Below, one piece after another: positions 1-7,203 of a stretch of 43,784 nucleotides of DNA. The notes under the pieces are model-generated. The model made no database searches. It was not told the DNA's origin and saw only the letters and a list, made by a program, of their open reading frames with translations. Position 1 is the first letter of the stretch, and each line of letters begins with the position of its first letter. Source of the stretch: Gammaproteobacteria bacterium (GTDB taxonomy: Bacteria > Pseudomonadota > Gammaproteobacteria > Steroidobacterales > Woeseiaceae); NCBI GenBank assembly GCA_029884165.1, contig JAOUIH010000024.1:1-43784 (forward strand). Reading direction: 5' to 3'. The position numbers were made by a program, and so were the translations under genes.

Positions 1-23
1 TCGCCCGACCGAATCGCGACGCG

Positions 24-554
24 TCAGCGCCCCTGGCGCGCCTCAAAGGCCCAGACGAAATTGTCGCGATTCGGCATACGCACGGCCGGCAGCGTAGCGC
101 GATCGAGCACCTGGTCTTCGTCGACGATCTCGTTGAGGTACAGCAGGTAGGCCGTCAGCGCATACACCTCGTCTTCGCTCAGGCTGCCGGGTTCCTGGTA
201 TGGCATTGCCCGACGAATGTAATCGAATACAGTTGTTGCGTATGGCCAGTAGCTGCCGACCGTTTTCTCCGGCACCGGTCCTTCGATCGTGCCGTGCCCG
301 CCGGCCAGCGCATCGCTGACGCCGTCCCGGCCATTTTCGCCATGGCAGGCGAGGCAATGCTGCCGGTAGAGTTCCGCGCCTGTCCGGGCGTCGCCGGAAC
401 CGTCAGGCAATCCGCTCCCGTCCGGCATGACGACGAAATCGAGGGCCGCCACCTGCTCCGCGGTCAGCGGTTCACCGAGCCCCGGGCCATCCTGTGCCGA
501 TGCCGCGGCCGGCAGCACCAGCCCGGCCAGTGCAATCATCTTAAGCGTAGACAT
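24..554 (-). CDS. Periplasmic c-type cytochrome, electron-acceptor subunit of the adjacent sulfite dehydrogenase
   Basis: A 176-residue monohaem cytochrome c. It starts with an export signal (hydrophobic MIALAGLVLPAAASA, likely cut after ASA near residue 20) and carries one haem-binding CLACH motif at residues 67-71. A downstream AMPYQ segment can supply the distal Met ligand. Its start overlaps the end of the SoxC-type gene by 14 bases, and a GGAGAG ribosome site lies inside that gene, so the two are translationally coupled. In known SoxCD and SorAB enzymes a molybdenum subunit oxidises sulfite or a sulfane intermediate and passes electrons to such a cytochrome. The fold resembles the SoxD/SoxX cytochrome group, but the protein is shorter than SoxD, which has two haems in many bacteria. 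The partnership is inferred from overlap and family. Confidence 0.88.
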   Translation of the reverse strand: MSTLKMIALAGLVLPAAASAQDGPGLGEPLTAEQVAALDFVVMPDGSGLPDGSGDARTGAELYRQHCLACHGENGRDGVSDALAGGHGTIEGPVPEKTVGSYWPYATTVFDYIRRAMPYQEPGSLSEDEVYALTAYLLYLNEIVDEDQVLDRATLPAVRMPNRDNFVWAFEARQGR

Positions 555-1800
555 TGCTGAGCTCTCCGTTGCCGTCCACCTGCCAGGCCTGCATGCCGTT
601 GTAATGATAGAAACTGTTCACCGCACGGCCCTCGAGGACCTGCGCTCGCGTCGGCTGCTGGTTCCCTGCTTCATCGGTCGCACGCGACAGCAGCACGGCC
701 GGACCGCCGTCCCATTTCCAGGCCGAGCGGAAGCGCGTGAGGCATTTCGGCAGGACGTGCTCGTCCAGCAGCGCGTCCGCCCAGCTCCTGCCCCCGTCGG
801 CCGACACCTCGACGCGGCGGATTCGACCGTTGCCGGACCAGGCTATGCCCGATACCTGGTAGATCCCCCGCGCGTTTAGTTTCAGGCCCGGCGACGGGTT
901 CGTGATCACGGACTTGACGCCCATCGGGAAGGAAAACAGCTCGGCCACGCCGTCGTCCCGAAGATCCGAGTACTTTGAAGTCTCGTCCTTGGTCATCGCG
1001 GGTTCGGCCGTTACCTTCAGGCCGCGCAGCCACTTGACGCTCATGTTGCCTTCCCAGCCGGGCAGGAACAGCCGCATCGGGTAACCGTTCGACGGGCGCA
1101 GCGGCTCGCCGTTCTGATACAGCGCGACGATCGCATCGTCGAGGATCTTGTCCAGCGGCACGCTGCGGCTCATTACCGCCGCGTCGGCTCCGTCCGCGAT
1201 GAGCCAGCGCGCGCCGGGCTTCAGACCTGCCTCGTCGAGCAGCGCGCCGAGTGGCACCCCACCCCATTCGCTGGCCGCTACGAGCCCGTGCAGCGAACTC
1301 GCCGTGCCCGGTACCGGCTGCGGCGCGATCAAGGCGCCGCTGTTGCCGGAGCACTCGAGGAACTGGATTCGTGATACGACCGGGTAACGGGCCAGCGCGT
1401 CGAGGCTGAACGACAGCGGACGCTCGACGAGTCCGTGCAGAACCAGGCGATGGCGCCCGGGGTCGATGTCGGGAATCCCGCTGTGGTGTCGCTCGAAATG
1501 CAGGCGGCTCGGCGTGACGATTCCGTCCAGGTGCTGCAGCGGGGTTCGCGACACGCCGGACCCGGTCGTCCCCGGTCTCGAACTGACGTCGGTTCGAACC
1601 AGGTCGGTCTCGGCCGCCGCCGGCGCGCCCAACTCGCTCATGCCGGCGCCCGGGACCTGCATCCAGGGTTCGCGCTGCATGCCGTGGGCCGCCGCGCTCA
1701 GCAGGCTGGCACCGCCGGCCGCGCCGGCTTTCAGGAAGAATCGTCTGTCCAGCAGGCCGTTGCCGGCTGCCGGAGATGTATCCAGGTCGGTCGTCTTCAT
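541..1800 (-). CDS. soxC: Sulfite dehydrogenase, molybdopterin subunit (SoxC/sulfite oxidase family), Tat-exported
   Basis: A 419-residue enzyme of the sulfite oxidase family. A twin-arginine signal (DRRFFLKAGAAGG, residues 18-30) predicts folded export with the molybdenum cofactor in place. The molybdopterin domain contains FLECSGNSG, whose Cys150 is the expected Mo ligand. It is followed by the Mo-co dimerisation domain (VRRVEVSADGGRSW-like, here IRRVEVSADGGRSW). I chose the ATG at 1800 because it begins directly before the Tat signal and has a purine-rich site just upstream; a longer open frame reads out of sequence without family character. The gene ends inside the start of the cytochrome c gene. 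The family oxidises sulfite, or as SoxCD the sulfane sulfur on SoxY. No soxYZ, soxB or soxAX is present here, so sulfite oxidation is the likelier role. Confidence 0.92.
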   Translation of the reverse strand: MKTTDLDTSPAAGNGLLDRRFFLKAGAAGGASLLSAAAHGMQREPWMQVPGAGMSELGAPAAAETDLVRTDVSSRPGTTGSGVSRTPLQHLDGIVTPSRLHFERHHSGIPDIDPGRHRLVLHGLVERPLSFSLDALARYPVVSRIQFLECSGNSGALIAPQPVPGTASSLHGLVAASEWGGVPLGALLDEAGLKPGARWLIADGADAAVMSRSVPLDKILDDAIVALYQNGEPLRPSNGYPMRLFLPGWEGNMSVKWLRGLKVTAEPAMTKDETSKYSDLRDDGVAELFSFPMGVKSVITNPSPGLKLNARGIYQVSGIAWSGNGRIRRVEVSADGGRSWADALLDEHVLPKCLTRFRSAWKWDGGPAVLLSRATDEAGNQQPTRAQVLEGRAVNSFYHYNGMQAWQVDGNGELSNVYA

Positions 1801-1888
1801 CGCTCCCCCTGCGATCATCGGATACGGTTGGCCCGCCGCATCATAACCCAGGCAAAGACCCGGATTGGAAGCGGTGGACACGGCGGCG

Positions 1889-2176
1889 CTATTCCGGCGT
1901 GTCACCGCCGCTCTTCGCCGCCCGGCAAGCAGCCAGTAACCGGTCCAGGGTCTGCTGAAATTCCTCGCCGCCGCCCATGCCGCGAGCCTCGAATTCGAGT
2001 TCTCCCCGCATGCACCACGCCACGTGGTAATCCTCGCCGGCCAGCAGCAGCCCGTAATACGCTCCCTGCGCGAAGCCCGCGTAGAAGTCCTCGTGTACGT
2101 CGAGTTCCGCCCGCGATGTCGCCAGACCGGCCAGCATGCCAGTCGCAGCGACCGGAACCAGGAATGCCCTGCGCAT
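1889..2176 (-). CDS. Small exported protein of unknown function upstream of the sulfite dehydrogenase
   Basis: A 95-residue protein with a clear N-terminal signal peptide (MRRAFLVPVAATGMLAGLATSRA) and a strong GGGAGG ribosome site seven bases before the ATG. The mature part is about 72 residues, acidic, with two cysteines (in VAWCMRG and LAACRAA) that could form a disulfide. The pattern of an aromatic-rich helix, a Cys, then a helix ending LDRLLAAC is faintly like Rap1a/Tai-type small periplasmic proteins, but I would not assign it. It lies 88 bases before the SoxC-type gene and 36 bases after the nuclease gene on the same strand, so it could be co-transcribed with the dehydrogenase. Confidence 0.7.
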   Translation of the reverse strand: MRRAFLVPVAATGMLAGLATSRAELDVHEDFYAGFAQGAYYGLLLAGEDYHVAWCMRGELEFEARGMGGGEEFQQTLDRLLAACRAAKSGGDTPE

Positions 2177-2212
2177 CGTGTGCCCTCCCGAAAGTGTAAC
2201 GGGCGACCCGCG

Positions 2213-3685
2213 TCAGCGGGCTGCGAAAACCTGCACCAGACGATACAGCGCTTCGGTGTCGAATCGACAGTAGGCGCGGAGTTGCGCGTCGAGCGCCTGC
2301 CGGCGCTCGGGGGTCGTGCCCGGCGCAATTGCCTCTAGATAACCTGAAGAAGCATCCATACCTTCTTGTATCCCATCTAATTTCCCGTAATTCATGTCAG
2401 GAAGTACGGCCGGTAGCACGGACTTCAGCGACCAGGAACCTCGCATGGAGGGATGGTAGTAGCCCTGCTCGATGATCGGCCGCAGGTCGACCAGCCGGCC
2501 GGCGAGCGCGGCGAGCGCAGGACCCAGGTCCGCAAACAGGCGCGCAAGCCGGTCGAGCATCGTCCGCTCGTAACTCGAGTACACGACGATCGGCCCGACC
2601 CGGCCGAGCGCGCGGACCAGGGACTCGGCCAGGCGCCGGAAGGGCGGCGCAGCGGTAAGGTCCAGGAACTCGGCATGCTCCAGGCGTCCCGGCCCGGACT
2701 CGTAGTGGCATGACCATTGGAACGGCAACGCCTGGTAAGGCCCGGTCCCCGGAAAGACGGGTATCGCCGGCCCGACGGACTCGAAGTCGAGGTAGTAGCG
2801 GGGAAACTCGAGTGAGCGGAGGTACCGGCCGATCGCCGGATCCGATTCCGCCACACCTGAACGGGTCACGCGCTGGACGCGGCGCTGCGCCTCGGTCAAC
2901 TCGCCTGGAGGAACCTCCCGAAGATCCCTGTAGCCCCGGGCGACAAATTCACCGAGCCGCCCCTTTGCCGCGCGCGGCAGCTCGAGCAACGGATGCTCGA
3001 CGTCCCCTGGCCAGCAGTGCCCGACGAACGGACAGGCATACGGCTTGAAGCACTGCGCCCCGACCGCGACGCGGGGCTCCGGCCCGGTTGCCGCAGCCCG
3101 CGCATCGCTCGCCCATTCCGGGACCAATGGCAGCAGCCGCCGCGCGTCCGCTTCGACGTCTTCCTCGCGCAGCAATCCACCGTACGCATCGTCCCCCGGG
3201 TATACGAACTGGCTGTCAACGTGGGCGACACTGACCCCCGCGAGCGGGCAGCCGGCTCCCTCGACGACCCAGAGCTGGATGGCACAGTCCGCGACATGTT
3301 CCGGTTCCAGCCGCGTCGAGGCCTTGACTTCGACGAGACGCCAGCCGGCTCCGGTCGGCAGCAGTACGTCGACCCGAACCAGCACCCCGCCATATTCGAA
3401 CGCCGCCTCGAATACGGGTGCGGGGGTCGCTGCCCGCAGCAGCAGCGCCGTCTGCCGAAGCGCCCGTTCGAGGCCGCCATTCCCCGCGACGAGGACCGAA
3501 TTCTCCGTCCCGTAGATGGACTGCGCGACACGGCCCACGGCGTTACCGGTGTCCAGGGCTGCCTGCGTTTCCTTGCCGATCACTGCCAGCTCCGGCCGGT
3601 GCAGCTCCAGGTGCAGACGCCTGCGGCATTGCCGCGCTGCGAGCAGCTTGCTCTTCGACAGGAGCGGCGCGTGCGCGGCAACCAT
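2213..3685 (-). CDS. DUF2779-family protein: Fe-S PD-(D/E)XK nuclease-like domain plus RNase H/DEDD-like domain
   Basis: A 490-residue protein. The N-terminal LSKSKLLAARQCRRRLHLEL is typical of DUF2779 and related Cas4/RecB-like proteins. Residues 1-225 look like a PD-(D/E)XK nuclease: Asp106 in VRVDVLL and Glu119-x-Lys121 in LVEVKAS give the D...ExK signature. Cys20 with Cys212, Cys218 and Cys224 (QCFKPYACPFVGHC) is the arrangement used by Cas4 and AddB to hold a 4Fe-4S cluster. Residues 295-485 look like a second, RNase H-fold exonuclease domain: YLDFES (Asp300, Glu302), LVDLRP (Asp400) and YCRFDTEAL (Asp476). The substrate is unknown. A role in DNA repair or nucleic-acid processing is inference. 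It lies in the same direction as the sulfite genes but has no evident link with them. Confidence 0.85.
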   Translation of the reverse strand: MVAAHAPLLSKSKLLAARQCRRRLHLELHRPELAVIGKETQAALDTGNAVGRVAQSIYGTENSVLVAGNGGLERALRQTALLLRAATPAPVFEAAFEYGGVLVRVDVLLPTGAGWRLVEVKASTRLEPEHVADCAIQLWVVEGAGCPLAGVSVAHVDSQFVYPGDDAYGGLLREEDVEADARRLLPLVPEWASDARAAATGPEPRVAVGAQCFKPYACPFVGHCWPGDVEHPLLELPRAAKGRLGEFVARGYRDLREVPPGELTEAQRRVQRVTRSGVAESDPAIGRYLRSLEFPRYYLDFESVGPAIPVFPGTGPYQALPFQWSCHYESGPGRLEHAEFLDLTAAPPFRRLAESLVRALGRVGPIVVYSSYERTMLDRLARLFADLGPALAALAGRLVDLRPIIEQGYYHPSMRGSWSLKSVLPAVLPDMNYGKLDGIQEGMDASSGYLEAIAPGTTPERRQALDAQLRAYCRFDTEALYRLVQVFAAR

Positions 3686-3700
3686 TGGGCAGCAGCCAGC

Positions 3701-5797
3701 TCAGAGCATATAGTCGGCGACGATTTCGACGAGGTGATCGGACCAGCGGGCCGGGAACGGTTCCGTCAGCTCGACCGACTCTGCGAAATCCTTGTCGAAC
3801 AAGCGCTCGATCAGCTCATCGACCATTGGCGCATACGAGGTTGCCAGGTTCAGCTCCTTGTTGACGCGGAAACTGAGCTTGTCCCAGTTCGCCGACCCAA
3901 AGCACGCCCAGCCGTCGAACACCGCGGCCTTCACGTGTGACATGCCCGGGTACAGGAAAACCCGGATGCCGTGCTCCAGCATCGCGTTCGCCGCGAGGAT
4001 GTTGCTCTGGTTCACCGGCCCGTGATTTCCGGCGAGCGGCAGGATTACCCGGACATCTACGCCGCGCTTGCGCGCTCGCGCCAGCTCGTAAAGCATCGCA
4101 TCGTCGGTGAGGTATGCGTTCTGGACGTAGATGTAGCGCTGCGCGTTGCGGATGGCCGCCAGCTGGGCACGGAAAATCTCGGCATTGCCGGTGCGCGTGA
4201 AGAGCACCCGCACCGGGTATCCGCCCTCGCCGGTCCTGTGGCCGTGCGGCGTGATCTTGTGAAAGAAGTAGCCGACATCACCCATGAACCCGGCATGCGC
4301 CCACGCATCGTCGAATTCCTGCCGCAGGACTTCGACGACCGGACCACCGACCTCGACCATCAGGTCATGCCATTCGTAACGATATTCCCGGCCGATGTTC
4401 ATGCCGCCCGTGAATGCCACCGCGTTATCGATGATCGTCGTCTTGACGTGGTCCCCGGCACCCCAGGGATTGCGCGCCTGACGGACATCGACATTCGACC
4501 CTCGCTCCAGGGACTGCCTGACCGAAGCCGGAGGGACGTAATCTTCCGGCATCGTCTCACCTTCCGCGCCGGTCGCCATGATAGTGCCGAGGCCATCCAG
4601 CAGCACCTTGACGTCGACACCCTCGTTCGAGCGCCGCTTGAGCAAGGTACCGATGCGCTCCGCGACGTCGTCGTTGTCGAAGATATAGGTACGAATGTAA
4701 ACGAGTTCGCGCGCCGAACTGATAGCGTCGGTCAGGCGGGTAAAATATTCTTCGCCGTCGATCAGGTAATCGATCGTGCCGAGCGTCGCCTCGCGATTGG
4801 TGATCCGGTCGAGTTCCTTCTCCCACTCATCGAGGTCCATCCCGGGCCCTTCATTAATCGGCGGAACGGGCTGCGACTCCAGGTTTACGAGCCAGGTGGG
4901 CCTGACGGTTTCCACCGCCGCGTCCGCAGCGACGAACAGCAGCCGGTAGATGGACGACACCGGCCGCACTGCCAGGCTGCCGAGATGGCTGTGGGCGACA
5001 TGCCCTACCGATTGGGCAATCTGGGTACCTGCGCCGCTGACCGCACCTTCCCGCGGCGACTCGGCATGCCGCACGAACACGGCGATCGGGAGATCGAGAT
5101 CAACGTACAGGAAGGGCAGCGAGTATCGGCCTGCGTCACCGGTGTTGAAGACGACGCGCCGCTCCGCGATGCCCTCTCCTTCGAGAAAAACGGCCAGCTG
5201 CGGCACGCCCATGCCGATCAGATCCGCGAAGCTGAATTGCTCCACAATGGTGTAGTCGGCAGGTTTGTCAATCAGCAGGCGCGCCTCGAAATTGCCGATC
5301 TCGTTGTGGTAAAGGAAGTAATCGTCGGAATCGAAGTGCATTACAACGCCAGCTTTCCCGTCCTCGGGCAACACGCTGTCGAAAAAGCTTTCGCGAAAGC
5401 GATGCCACTGTTCGACCCTCAACTGGCGTGGTCGTATCGGCCTGTCCGGGATCTCGGTCCATCGCTCCGGCTGCTGGTAGTCCAGCGGCAATATGTACGG
5501 GCCGCTGTAGGTGCCGCTCGTATCCTGCTCGACTGCCAGGATGTCTATCCGGTCGGACCAGTTGCCGCCGGCATACACGGGACCGGCAGGCGTGTCGTAG
5601 CTGACGTAGAACTCATCGGCGCCGATGAACGCCTCCCGGGCGATCAGCTGGCTGAGATCGGCCTCTTCGGCGAAACGCCCCACCAGCGTCGGGTAATCCG
5701 CGAAGTCCGTCGCGTTACCGGCGGCTGGCGTCCCTCCGCTGCCGCACGCCGGGAGCGCCGCCAGCGCCACCATCAGGCCCCACCGAGTTCGTCCCAT
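3701..5797 (-). CDS. Phospholipase D-like/cardiolipin synthase-like lipoprotein with two HKD motifs
   Basis: A 698-residue protein. A short hydrophobic N-terminus ends in ALPAC, a lipobox with Cys18, so it should be a lipid-anchored envelope protein. About 300 residues follow that I cannot assign. They are rich in beta-like segments and end at VNLESQPVPPINEG. Two phospholipase D domains come next: the first HxKxxxxD motif is His450, Lys452, Asp457, with GGMNIG after it; the second is His621, Lys623, Asp628, followed by FGSANWD. Both catalytic sites look intact. The family hydrolyses or transfers phosphodiester bonds of phospholipids (phospholipase D, cardiolipin synthase). The exposed lipoprotein form with a large unknown N-terminal part is unusual for cardiolipin synthases, which are inner-membrane proteins. 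It ends 15 bases before the nuclease gene start. Confidence 0.88.
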   Translation of the reverse strand: MGRTRWGLMVALAALPACGSGGTPAAGNATDFADYPTLVGRFAEEADLSQLIAREAFIGADEFYVSYDTPAGPVYAGGNWSDRIDILAVEQDTSGTYSGPYILPLDYQQPERWTEIPDRPIRPRQLRVEQWHRFRESFFDSVLPEDGKAGVVMHFDSDDYFLYHNEIGNFEARLLIDKPADYTIVEQFSFADLIGMGVPQLAVFLEGEGIAERRVVFNTGDAGRYSLPFLYVDLDLPIAVFVRHAESPREGAVSGAGTQIAQSVGHVAHSHLGSLAVRPVSSIYRLLFVAADAAVETVRPTWLVNLESQPVPPINEGPGMDLDEWEKELDRITNREATLGTIDYLIDGEEYFTRLTDAISSARELVYIRTYIFDNDDVAERIGTLLKRRSNEGVDVKVLLDGLGTIMATGAEGETMPEDYVPPASVRQSLERGSNVDVRQARNPWGAGDHVKTTIIDNAVAFTGGMNIGREYRYEWHDLMVEVGGPVVEVLRQEFDDAWAHAGFMGDVGYFFHKITPHGHRTGEGGYPVRVLFTRTGNAEIFRAQLAAIRNAQRYIYVQNAYLTDDAMLYELARARKRGVDVRVILPLAGNHGPVNQSNILAANAMLEHGIRVFLYPGMSHVKAAVFDGWACFGSANWDKLSFRVNKELNLATSYAPMVDELIERLFDKDFAESVELTEPFPARWSDHLVEIVADYML

Positions 5798-5887
5798 GGC
5801 CCCTCCCCGTCTGCCGATCCATGCCAGGCTGCAAAACCGTAACAGCGCGCCGCCGCCCCGGCAAATGCGCTTCGGCGGCAGACGGCC

Positions 5888-7033
5888 TCATGCGAGCGCC
5901 TGCCGAAGGTCATCGAGCAGATCGTCGACTGCCTCGACGCCGATCGACAGGCGCAGCAGGTCCGGCGGAACCGGGCTGGTCGGTCCCTCGATCGAAAAGC
6001 GATGTTCGATGAGGCTTTCGACACCGCCCAGTGACGTGGCCCGAATGAAAACCCGGCACCTGTTCGCGACCGCCAGCGCCGCCTCCCTGCCGCCACGAAT
6101 CCTGAGGGACAGCATGCCGCCATACCCGCCAAGCATCTGCCGACGTGCAATCGCATGGCCCGGATGGGATTCCAGGCCGGGATACAGCACGGACTCGAGC
6201 GCCGGATGCGGCTCCAGTTCCTGCGCGATCCTCAGCGCAGACGCCGACGCCTGCCGCACGCGCAGGAACAGCGTTCGCATACCGCGCTGCAGCAGCCAGG
6301 CCTCGAAACTGCCCGGTATCGCACCGCCGTCGTGTCGCTGCCGGCACAGCCGTTCCCAAAACTCGTCGCGCTGCGCTGTCGCCAGCGCCCCCGCCACGAC
6401 ATCGCCATGGCCATTCAGGTATTTTGTTGCCGAGTGCATGACGAGATCGGCGCCGAGTTCGAGCGGCCGGGTCAGCACCGGGGTCGCAGCGGTCGAGTCC
6501 ACGGCAAGCATTGCCCCGGCCGCGTGCGCCAGCTCCGCTGCCGCGGCGATGTCGATGACGTCCCAGGTCGGATTGCTCGGCGTCTCGATCCAGACGAGCC
6601 GGGTTCTGCCCTGCCTGATCGTACCCGCCAGTGCCCTCGGGTCGCCGGGATCGAACAGTTCGAGCTCGAGCCCCCAACGGCCGCAGAAATCCGTCAGCCA
6701 GTTGCGCAGGCCCCAGTACATGACTCTCGGCGCGACGACGTGATCGCCAGGAGCGAGTGACTGGAAGACGGCCACTGCTGCGGCCATGCCGGAGCTGAAC
6801 AGCATTGCGTCCGCCGCGTTCTCGAGCCGCTGCAGCACGGCTTCCGCCGCGTCGAAGCTGGGGCTTTCGTCCCGCGCGTAGCTATGCGAAGGGACAATCA
6901 GCCGGTAGTCCTGGTCACGTGCAAACGTGGTAGACGGCTGTATGCCCGGGACGATGGCGCCGGTCGTCGGATCGACGAAATGCAGCGCCTGCGCGGCGCA
7001 GGTTTCGGGCTTCAGTTTGTTGGAACCGGCCAT
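5888..7033 (-). CDS. PLP-dependent Cys/Met metabolism enzyme (cystathionine gamma-synthase/lyase family)
   Basis: A 381-residue fold-type I PLP enzyme of the Cys/Met metabolism family. It has the SSGMAA segment near residues 80-85 that binds the cofactor phosphate, an Asp in LAVDST that contacts the PLP ring nitrogen, and the lysine that forms the Schiff base in SATKYLNGHGD (Lys204). The C-terminal part contains SLGGVESLIEHR, the usual substrate carboxylate-binding stretch. Family members make cystathionine from an activated homoserine, cleave cystathionine, or act as methionine gamma-lyase. The motifs do not separate these; MetB- or MetC-like activity is the most likely. It is transcribed away from the peptidase gene, with 170 bases between the two starts. 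Confidence 0.88.
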   Translation of the reverse strand: MAGSNKLKPETCAAQALHFVDPTTGAIVPGIQPSTTFARDQDYRLIVPSHSYARDESPSFDAAEAVLQRLENAADAMLFSSGMAAAVAVFQSLAPGDHVVAPRVMYWGLRNWLTDFCGRWGLELELFDPGDPRALAGTIRQGRTRLVWIETPSNPTWDVIDIAAAAELAHAAGAMLAVDSTAATPVLTRPLELGADLVMHSATKYLNGHGDVVAGALATAQRDEFWERLCRQRHDGGAIPGSFEAWLLQRGMRTLFLRVRQASASALRIAQELEPHPALESVLYPGLESHPGHAIARRQMLGGYGGMLSLRIRGGREAALAVANRCRVFIRATSLGGVESLIEHRFSIEGPTSPVPPDLLRLSIGVEAVDDLLDDLRQALA

Positions 7034-7203
7034 GTATGCCTCCCGGAAAGAAGTATCCTGGCGGACCTGGCGGGCGCAGGAGGCCTGCTGCCGCGGTCGT
7101 CAAGCGCGGAGGTTAACACCGTCGGGCAGCGGCTCGCATCGCGGCCATCGCCGATCACCCGGCTGTCTGCTAGGCTTCCGTGCCTGCCCGAGGAGGCAAC
7201 GAC

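Noticed and set aside
1801..2328. An in-frame extension of the SoxC-type gene upstream of 1800.
   Set aside because: The extension overlaps the small exported gene and has Arg/Ala-rich composition; the Tat signal begins at the ATG at 1800.
3971..5842. A long plus-strand open frame opposite the phospholipase D-like gene.
   Set aside because: It mirrors the real gene in GC-rich codons, has no family motif, and the minus-strand protein has intact HKD catalytic motifs.
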